Of a DNA stretch of 34,251 nucleotides, positions 30,623 to 34,251 are shown in pieces. The notes under the pieces are model-generated. The model worked only from the letters and a program-made list of their open reading frames with translations, had not been told where the DNA came from and made no database searches. The stretch's first letter is position 1. Every line of letters starts with the position of its first letter. This DNA comes from a virus. The translations under genes and the position numbers were made by a program. The DNA is taken from IMG/VR virus record IMGVR_UViG_3300025933_000197, positions 1 to 34,251 of that record; one strand, written 5' to 3'.

Positions 30623-30916
30623 ATGCAGATCCAAGTGTTTATGGGCAATGCCGGCGACGGCAAAACTAGCAAGCTGCAGGGAGTACAGGACCGCCTGAAC
30701 CTCACCGGTGAGAGCGCACCGATCATCCAGGCCGGTGCATATGGGGAGGATGGCTTGTTGGAGATCCTGGAAGTTCGGGCAGCCGGTGGCCAGCGCGAAA
30801 TCCTAGTGGACGACTGCAGCCGGCAACAAATTCTGAGGGTACTGGAGTGGCAATCATGCGTTGAGCATGAGCGCGATTTTGACTGCCTGGTGATCCACCT
30901 GGCCCGCAAGGACTGA
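30623..30916 (+). CDS. 97-aa protein with Walker A and Walker B motifs
   Basis: Begins MQIQVFMGNAGDGKTSKLQ: a strand then a P-loop G8-N-A-G-D-G-K14-T15. REILVDDCS near 58-66 is a good Walker B with D63 D64. A final strand CLVIHLAR follows. This is the smallest reading of a P-loop fold and too short for a full NTPase, so it may be a stripped AAA/FtsK/VirD4-like fragment or a nucleotide-binding regulator of the primase. A ribosome binding site AAAGGAG lies 9-12 nt upstream of ATG 30623, 15 nt after the primase stop. Function unknown. Confidence 0.75.
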   Translation: MQIQVFMGNAGDGKTSKLQGVQDRLNLTGESAPIIQAGAYGEDGLLEILEVRAAGGQREILVDDCSRQQILRVLEWQSCVEHERDFDCLVIHLARKD

Positions 30917-30930
30917 CCATTTGAAAAGCA

Positions 30931-30958
30931 GTGTCGAGGAGTTGCAGCTCCCCGACAC
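30931..30958 (+). other. strong RNA hairpin between early genes
   Basis: GTGTCG and CGACAC pair, then an A/C mismatch, then GGAG with CTCC around a 6-nt loop. No U-tract follows, so it is not a classical terminator. It could protect the upstream mRNA or lower expression of the next gene. Confidence 0.5.
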
Positions 30959-30982
30959 CCAACCACCACCGAGGACTAAACC

Positions 30983-31231
30983 ATGCAAGCACAGACCCAC
31001 AGCAGCAGCGGCACGAAGGCTACCACACCGGCACGGCACCTGGTGGCCACCGCGATTATCGGCGCGGCCGTAATAGGCTACCTGGTACATAAAACGCCCG
31101 AATCACGAACCCGTCTCGAAAGCCTCAGCCAGATGGCCGACACTCTGGGCGAACTGAGCGAAACGGACGCGGCCGTGGTCGCCCAACTGCTCGCCAAACC
31201 AGCAACACGGGGTGTATCAGGCAATGTCTAA
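30983..31231 (+). CDS. small single-span membrane protein, 82 aa
   Basis: A Ser/Thr-rich polar N-terminus is followed by one transmembrane helix (LVATAIIGAAVIGYLV, about 20-35) and a soluble C-terminal part with helices (TRLESLSQMADTLGELSETDAAVVAQLLAKPATRG). GAGGAC precedes the ATG at 8-10 nt. Its end overlaps the next gene by 8 nt. No known family is recognised. An early-expressed membrane protein in a prophage could act in superinfection exclusion; this is only a guess. Confidence 0.65.
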   Translation: MQAQTHSSSGTKATTPARHLVATAIIGAAVIGYLVHKTPESRTRLESLSQMADTLGELSETDAAVVAQLLAKPATRGVSGNV

Positions 31232-31394
31232 GCGTCCTGCAGCAGCACGCGTGCGGCGCTTTCCCTGGAACATCGATCACACCAGCGTTTGCGATCAATG
31301 CGGCAATTGGCGTGTTCAGGGTAGTCACTTGAAATGCAGCCGGCAGCGCCAGCTGCAGAATGCCCACCTACGCAACCACAAGCCGAAACGGTAA
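31224..31394 (+). CDS. small basic Cys-containing protein, 56 aa
   Basis: Start at ATG 31224, coupled to the preceding gene by an 8-nt overlap; a GTG at 31212 is an alternative. The sequence MSKRPAAARVRRFPWNIDHTS is very basic. CDQCGNWRVQGSHLKC gives C-x2-C...C with a His between, so one zinc finger-like knuckle is possible. It ends in a basic tail HLRNHKPKR. It may bind nucleic acid. It is the last gene before a strong terminator. Confidence 0.6.
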   Translation: MSKRPAAARVRRFPWNIDHTSVCDQCGNWRVQGSHLKCSRQRQLQNAHLRNHKPKR

Positions 31395-31429
31395 GCCGCG
31401 TCCACCAGAAGATGCGCTACCAGATACTT

Positions 31430-31454
31430 GGCCCGGAAACGGGCCTTTTTGTTT
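31430..31454 (+). terminator. Rho-independent terminator of the early operon
   Basis: GGCCCG GAAA CGGGCC is a perfect 6-bp stem with a GNRA tetraloop, followed by TTTTTGTTT. It lies 35 nt after the last early gene and 46 nt before the integrase start, so most early transcripts should stop before the integrase. Confidence 0.9.
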
Positions 31455-31500
31455 CCGATCGTCAGACTGTCGTTACACGAGTACAGCGTTAGGGGTTTAC

Positions 31501-32685
31501 ATGAGTGGGGTCGAAGCTCGCGGTAATTCCGTGAGAATCTATTTTCAATACAACGGCGAAAAATGCCGAGAGTCGATACCAGGAGGTAACAAACCGGCCA
31601 CAGTGGCCCAGGCAAAGCGCTTGCTCGCCATCATTGAATACGAGATCGACTCCGGCACCTTTGATTACGCTCGCCACTTTCCCAACTCGGCCAGGTTGGT
31701 GGAAAACACTTTTGGTCACTACTTGGATCTGTGGTTGCGGATCAAGGCCAACAGTGTGGCGGCGTCGAGTTATCGCGGCTACGCCAACAAGGCCGAAGTA
31801 CATGTGCGGCCACGTTGGGGCAAGGTACAGATCAACGCGATTGATCACCTGGACCTGCAGGAGTGGATTCAGGGCACGTTATCCAAAACCCTCAAAAACA
31901 AAACCATCCGCGACATCATCAGCAACGTACGCCAGGTGTTCCGGCTCTATCGCACCCGGATGAAAGTAGCTCACGATCCCACCGAGGGCTTGATGGTTCG
32001 CCTCCCCGATCCGGAAGCACCGGACCCGTTTACCCGGGCGGAAATCAAGCAGATCCTGGAAACACCGACCACCCGCACCTTTGAGCTGCTGATGGTGCAG
32101 TTCATGTTGTGGGCTGGACCCCGCGTCTCCGAAACGATCGCCTTGGCTTGGGAGGACGTCGACCTGGTAGGCGGCACGGTGACCTTCCGTCGGTCGAAGG
32201 TGCGCGGCGCCTACCGCGTCACCAAAACCCGCCGTTCAATGCGCAAGGTGCGTTTGCTGGCTCCCGCGTGGGACGCGTTACGCCAGCTCGATGCGCTGAC
32301 TCGAAAGCGAAAAGCAGAAACCGTGGAGATCGTGGAGCGCGACAACAAGACCGTGCGCAAGCACACCCTGCACTTCGTATTCCTGAACACCAAAAGCGGC
32401 CTTCCGCATGCCAACGACTTTGTCGTGCGTGACCGTTTCTTTAAGGCACATCTGCAGGCGGCAGGGGTTCGCTATCGCGGGCCAGGCCAGTGCCGGCATA
32501 CGTACGCCAGTCAGTTGCTGACGACGGGTATTGCCTCAATCGATTGGATCGCAGAACAGATGGGACATACCAACGGCAATATGATCCGTCAGCACTACGG
32601 GACTTGGATCAATGAGGACGGCCCGGACGTGGTCGGCATGCTGCAACTGGCGTTGAAGCTTTCGCCGCTTACAGCTCCACACTAA
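31501..32685 (+). CDS. int: tyrosine-type site-specific integrase
   Basis: 394 aa from ATG 31501, with TTAGGGG 5-8 nt upstream; the longer frame from 31360 runs through the terminator and is not used. Residues 1-60 are the arm-type binding domain of the DUF3596 kind (GNSVRIYFQYNGEKCRESIPG). A core-binding domain lies at about 62-165. The catalytic domain has R208 (WAGPRVSE), K242, R332-H333 (GPGQCRHTYAS), H356 (MGHTNG) and Tyr366 (IRQHYGTWI). The His of the HxxR box is replaced by G329, as in some members of this group (RNPYQTRHT type). It integrates and excises the phage. Its stop overlaps the 3' end of a flanking gene by 17 nt. Confidence 0.93.
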   Translation: MSGVEARGNSVRIYFQYNGEKCRESIPGGNKPATVAQAKRLLAIIEYEIDSGTFDYARHFPNSARLVENTFGHYLDLWLRIKANSVAASSYRGYANKAEVHVRPRWGKVQINAIDHLDLQEWIQGTLSKTLKNKTIRDIISNVRQVFRLYRTRMKVAHDPTEGLMVRLPDPEAPDPFTRAEIKQILETPTTRTFELLMVQFMLWAGPRVSETIALAWEDVDLVGGTVTFRRSKVRGAYRVTKTRRSMRKVRLLAPAWDALRQLDALTRKRKAETVEIVERDNKTVRKHTLHFVFLNTKSGLPHANDFVVRDRFFKAHLQAAGVRYRGPGQCRHTYASQLLTTGIASIDWIAEQMGHTNGNMIRQHYGTWINEDGPDVVGMLQLALKLSPLTAPH

Positions 32686-32907
32686 ACTCGCGTAACCCCA
32701 CCGCATCGGCAAATCGCCCTACAGCCGTCAGGCTGGCCCAGGTACGCAGCGCTTCGCGGCGCGAACGTACTGCCAACCAGCGGCTGTTAGTCCCCCCAGT
32801 CGGATAGCCAGCGTCCACTGGTCCTCCTGGCGGCTGACCAGCGTATCGCGTACTGCGCCGCCCTCCACCAGGGTGCGCAGTGCTTCTTCTTGAATTCCAT
32901 TGGGCAT
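32669..32907 (-). pseudogene. frameshifted short accessory gene at the prophage right end
   Basis: From ATG 32907 the frame reads MPNGIQEEALRTLVEGGAVRD through QWTLAIRLGGL and then stops out of register after ~60 codons. Another frame from the G6 run (32792-32797) reads NSRWLAVRSRREALRTWASL, then VGRFADAVGLREFSVEL to TAA 32669. One more G in this run would join the two into an ~79-aa protein with the look of small proteins found on Pseudomonas plasmids and integrative elements. Either a real inactivating frameshift or a homopolymer sequencing error. Another frame is open over the whole region (from 32917), but its first half looks like non-coding sequence. Confidence 0.6.
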
Positions 32908-32909
32908 GG

Positions 32910-33200
32910 TTAACCATGCCTCCTGACTCGCTCAGTGAAGTCGTTGACCTGCGCAGGCGTCAGGCAATTCAACTTACCGAACGTCACCAGGTGCTGGATC
33001 ATCGCTTCTTGACTGCCGGGTTCCTGAGCGACCATGCGCCGACAGGTCTTCTCCAGGATCAACCGCGCCAGCTCCGGGTTCTCTACCCGTGATGCATCGA
33101 AGGCCTGCGCGATGGCAACAGCCAACTCTCCGAGATCCGGGTTCTTACGCTGCAGAGCCCGTAAAGCCGTCATTTGCCGTGCGGTGATGGGTAACGACAC
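32910..33200 (-). CDS. hypothetical protein, 96 aa
   Basis: GTG 33200 is the chosen start because AAGGAAG lies 6-7 nt upstream; a GTG at 33224 would add 8 residues. The protein is helical: LPITARQMTALRALQRKNPDLGELAVAIAQAF, then LARLILEKTCRRMVAQEPGSQEAMIQHLVTFGKLN and VNDFTERVRRHG. No domain is recognised. It ends 2 nt before the frameshifted gene's ATG, so the two form one transcription unit. Likely part of the accessory element hosting the prophage. Confidence 0.65.
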   Translation of the reverse strand: MSLPITARQMTALRALQRKNPDLGELAVAIAQAFDASRVENPELARLILEKTCRRMVAQEPGSQEAMIQHLVTFGKLNCLTPAQVNDFTERVRRHG

Positions 33201-33285
33201 GTGTATCTTCCTTATTAGCCACACTCAGGCCAAGCGCAGCGGTAATGGTAGACCAGCCTGGCGGAGTGTGGTTTCCACCGGGCGC

Positions 33286-33309
33286 AAAAAAGCCCGCCGG
33301 AGCGGGCCT
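33286..33309 (-). terminator. Rho-independent terminator
   Basis: On the minus strand GCCCGC TCCG GCGGGC forms a 6-bp stem with a tetraloop, followed by TTTTTT. It ends transcription from the 33358-33576 gene and separates it from the 96-aa gene. Confidence 0.9.
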
Positions 33310-33357
33310 TGATGTGGGGGCCTTTTGAACATAAGTGGCGTTACTCGAAGCTGCTGG

Positions 33358-33576
33358 CTACTCTTCTGCCTGCCAGCGACCACCTACGTATTCGCCTTTA
33401 GGCGGCTCAGGATTAACCTTTCGTCCTAAAACATAGCATGCAACGACCGCCCGCTCGCCCGTACCTGGTTCGGCCGAGGACACAACTGCGACTATGCGCC
33501 AGCCCTCCTGAAGCGCTTCGTTAACCTCTGTAACGCTGAATAGCTCTTGAACTTCATCCACTTCATATAGTTGCAT
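33358..33576 (-). CDS. hypothetical protein, 72 aa
   Basis: ATG 33576 has an ideal AAGGAG 5-6 nt upstream. The sequence MQLYEVDEVQELFSVTEVNEALQEGWRIVAVVSS and VVACYVLGRKV forms an alpha/beta pattern like small proteins with the motif VNxxLxxGWxIVAV (DUF1737-like), in which the short domain is thought to be a binding or sensory module. Function unknown. It has its own terminator downstream and may be transcribed with the 201-aa gene upstream, 69 nt away. Confidence 0.75.
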   Translation of the reverse strand: MQLYEVDEVQELFSVTEVNEALQEGWRIVAVVSSAEPGTGERAVVACYVLGRKVNPEPPKGEYVGGRWQAEE

Positions 33577-33645
33577 AACAACTCCTTGTTGCCATTAGCC
33601 GCACCGAATCAGCGCGGGGGAATTACCATCCTCGATCCAGCATCG

Positions 33646-34251
33646 CTATTGTTGGCGGCTTTTCCTTTCCCGCTCATCTAAGTCAGCCATAACATCACGC
33701 ATGCTTTGATCGCGATCCCATTCGCCTGGAAGAGGTGCATCATCCGGTAAGCCTGCGTATATGCGAAGTTTCTTAACCAGGTCAGAAGCCTGTAAACCTA
33801 ATACAGCGTATCCCCGTCTCCTTGTCCAAAAAAACTCGGGATGATCGGGGGGGTCGTAATTGAACTCCTGTATTCCGCGAAGCTTTCCGTGTAGCTGATC
33901 TTGTTGATCGGGAATTCTGAGAATTGCGTACATGAGATCTTTGGGCAATAGCTTCCAGTCGACATCAAGTTCAAGTGGACTAAATACGGGGAAAGCAGTT
34001 GTCGATTCATAATGACCGTCTTGGCCTGCAGGCTGCCCCTGACATGTGCCATCGTCGATGCTCACGTCGAAGCAATGAGACGCGAACCGGTCCAAATGCG
34101 AAACAACAATAATCCCCAGGTATGTCGTGTTCTGGTTAACCGCCTTGCGCTTAGCCCACCATTCCTTAATGAGCACAAAAAAATTTCCGAGCAAGACACC
34201 GCTAATACCTGCGGCAGCGGAGATGATCGCTGAAACATTCCCTGCGTCCAT
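33646..34251 (-). CDS. membrane-anchored hypothetical protein, 201 aa
   Basis: The ATG is the last three bases of the window (reverse complement), so upstream signals are unseen. One N-terminal transmembrane segment (VSAIISAAAGISGVLLGNFFVLI, about 6-28) is followed by a basic turn (KEWWAKRKA) and a soluble domain, LGIIVVSHLDRFASHCFDVSIDD, PVFSPLELDVDWKLLPKDLMYAILRIPDQQDQLHGKL and QASDLVKKLRIYAGLPDDAPLPG. It resembles small membrane proteins of accessory regions; I cannot name the family. Lower GC than the phage. Complete if the ATG is the true start. Confidence 0.7.
   Translation of the reverse strand: MDAGNVSAIISAAAGISGVLLGNFFVLIKEWWAKRKAVNQNTTYLGIIVVSHLDRFASHCFDVSIDDGTCQGQPAGQDGHYESTTAFPVFSPLELDVDWKLLPKDLMYAILRIPDQQDQLHGKLRGIQEFNYDPPDHPEFFWTRRRGYAVLGLQASDLVKKLRIYAGLPDDAPLPGEWDRDQSMRDVMADLDERERKSRQQ

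Larger units (their letters stand above)
3966..32685. mobile_element. HP1/K139-like temperate prophage (P2 superfamily)
   Basis: The segment holds in syntenic order all functions of a contractile-tailed P2-superfamily phage: packaging (P, M), portal Q, scaffold O, capsid N, head and tail completion L, R and S, sheath and tube, lysis, tape measure, baseplate, fibre, hub, spike, repressor/Cro/CII switch, primase-helicase and integrase. About 28.7 kb is close to the 32-33 kb of HP1 and K139. The limits given are the outermost recognised phage genes; the true attL could lie farther left, possibly before the NYN-NACHT operon, because no repeated att core was found. All core genes are open except for a suspicious 3' extension of the terminase gene, so the prophage may be functional. 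The HP1-like assignment is inference from gene content. Confidence 0.9.

Noticed and set aside
1-34251. tRNA genes or CRISPR arrays
   Set aside because: Read through for clover-leaf-like ends and regular repeats; none could be supported by eye.

Overview
The window is most likely Pseudomonas, fluorescens-group-like (an inference from high GC, GC-rich third positions and the phage families present). It holds a nearly complete temperate P2-superfamily prophage of the HP1/K139-like branch, at about 3.97-32.69 kb, with non-phage or accessory DNA on both sides. The HP1-like placing rests on the DUF2586-type sheath, DUF2597-type tube and DUF2590-type baseplate protein, and on a lysis cassette that follows the tube gene. 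It is from memory of those families; no database was searched.

Left flank (1-3.9 kb): one small unknown gene, a 720-bp gap without a convincing gene, then a lower-GC two-gene operon. It encodes a NYN/PIN-like putative RNase (937-1584) overlapping by 8 nt a 739-aa NACHT-type STAND NTPase (1577-3796). The NTPase carries a pentapeptide-repeat-like segment and a C-terminal winged-helix-like domain. The pair looks like a sensor/effector antiphage system and is the best candidate here for an undescribed system. A 10-bp hairpin terminator separates it from the convergent phage late operon.

Late region (3.97-22.46 kb, minus strand, read right to left): scaffold/protease O, capsid N, small terminase M, head completion L, tail completion R and S, sheath, tube, a DksA/TraR zinc finger, holin, SAR-type lysozyme, Rz with nested Rz1, a tail-assembly chaperone pair joined by a -1 ribosomal frameshift (A AAA AAG), tape measure, a gp25/W-like protein, J, I, a tail fibre with a ~500-bp internal duplication, fibre chaperone, an unknown conserved tail gene, U-like, hub D and spike V. 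Almost every junction overlaps by 4 nt or less, so this is one long transcript. A perfect 19-bp inverted repeat lies in the gap between O and the divergent large terminase P and portal Q (22.6-25.4 kb).

Early/lysogeny region (25.5-32.7 kb): an Ogr/Delta-like late activator, a 58-aa minus-strand gene, a short CI-like repressor divergent from a Cro-like gene, then a plus-strand operon with a CII-like regulator, small unknown genes, a 932-aa TOPRIM primase-helicase (in place of the P2 gpA rolling-circle protein), a 97-aa P-loop protein, a one-TM protein and a small Cys-rich protein. A strong terminator separates this operon from the tyrosine integrase. Compared with P2, the control/replication block is inverted and Ogr has moved next to the portal.

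Right flank (32.7-34.25 kb, minus strand): a frameshifted short gene whose 3' end overlaps the integrase 3' end, a 96-aa unknown gene, a terminator, a 72-aa unknown gene and a 201-aa membrane-anchored protein. Neither att core nor the cos site could be identified by eye, so it is open whether the NYN-NACHT operon is prophage cargo or host island.
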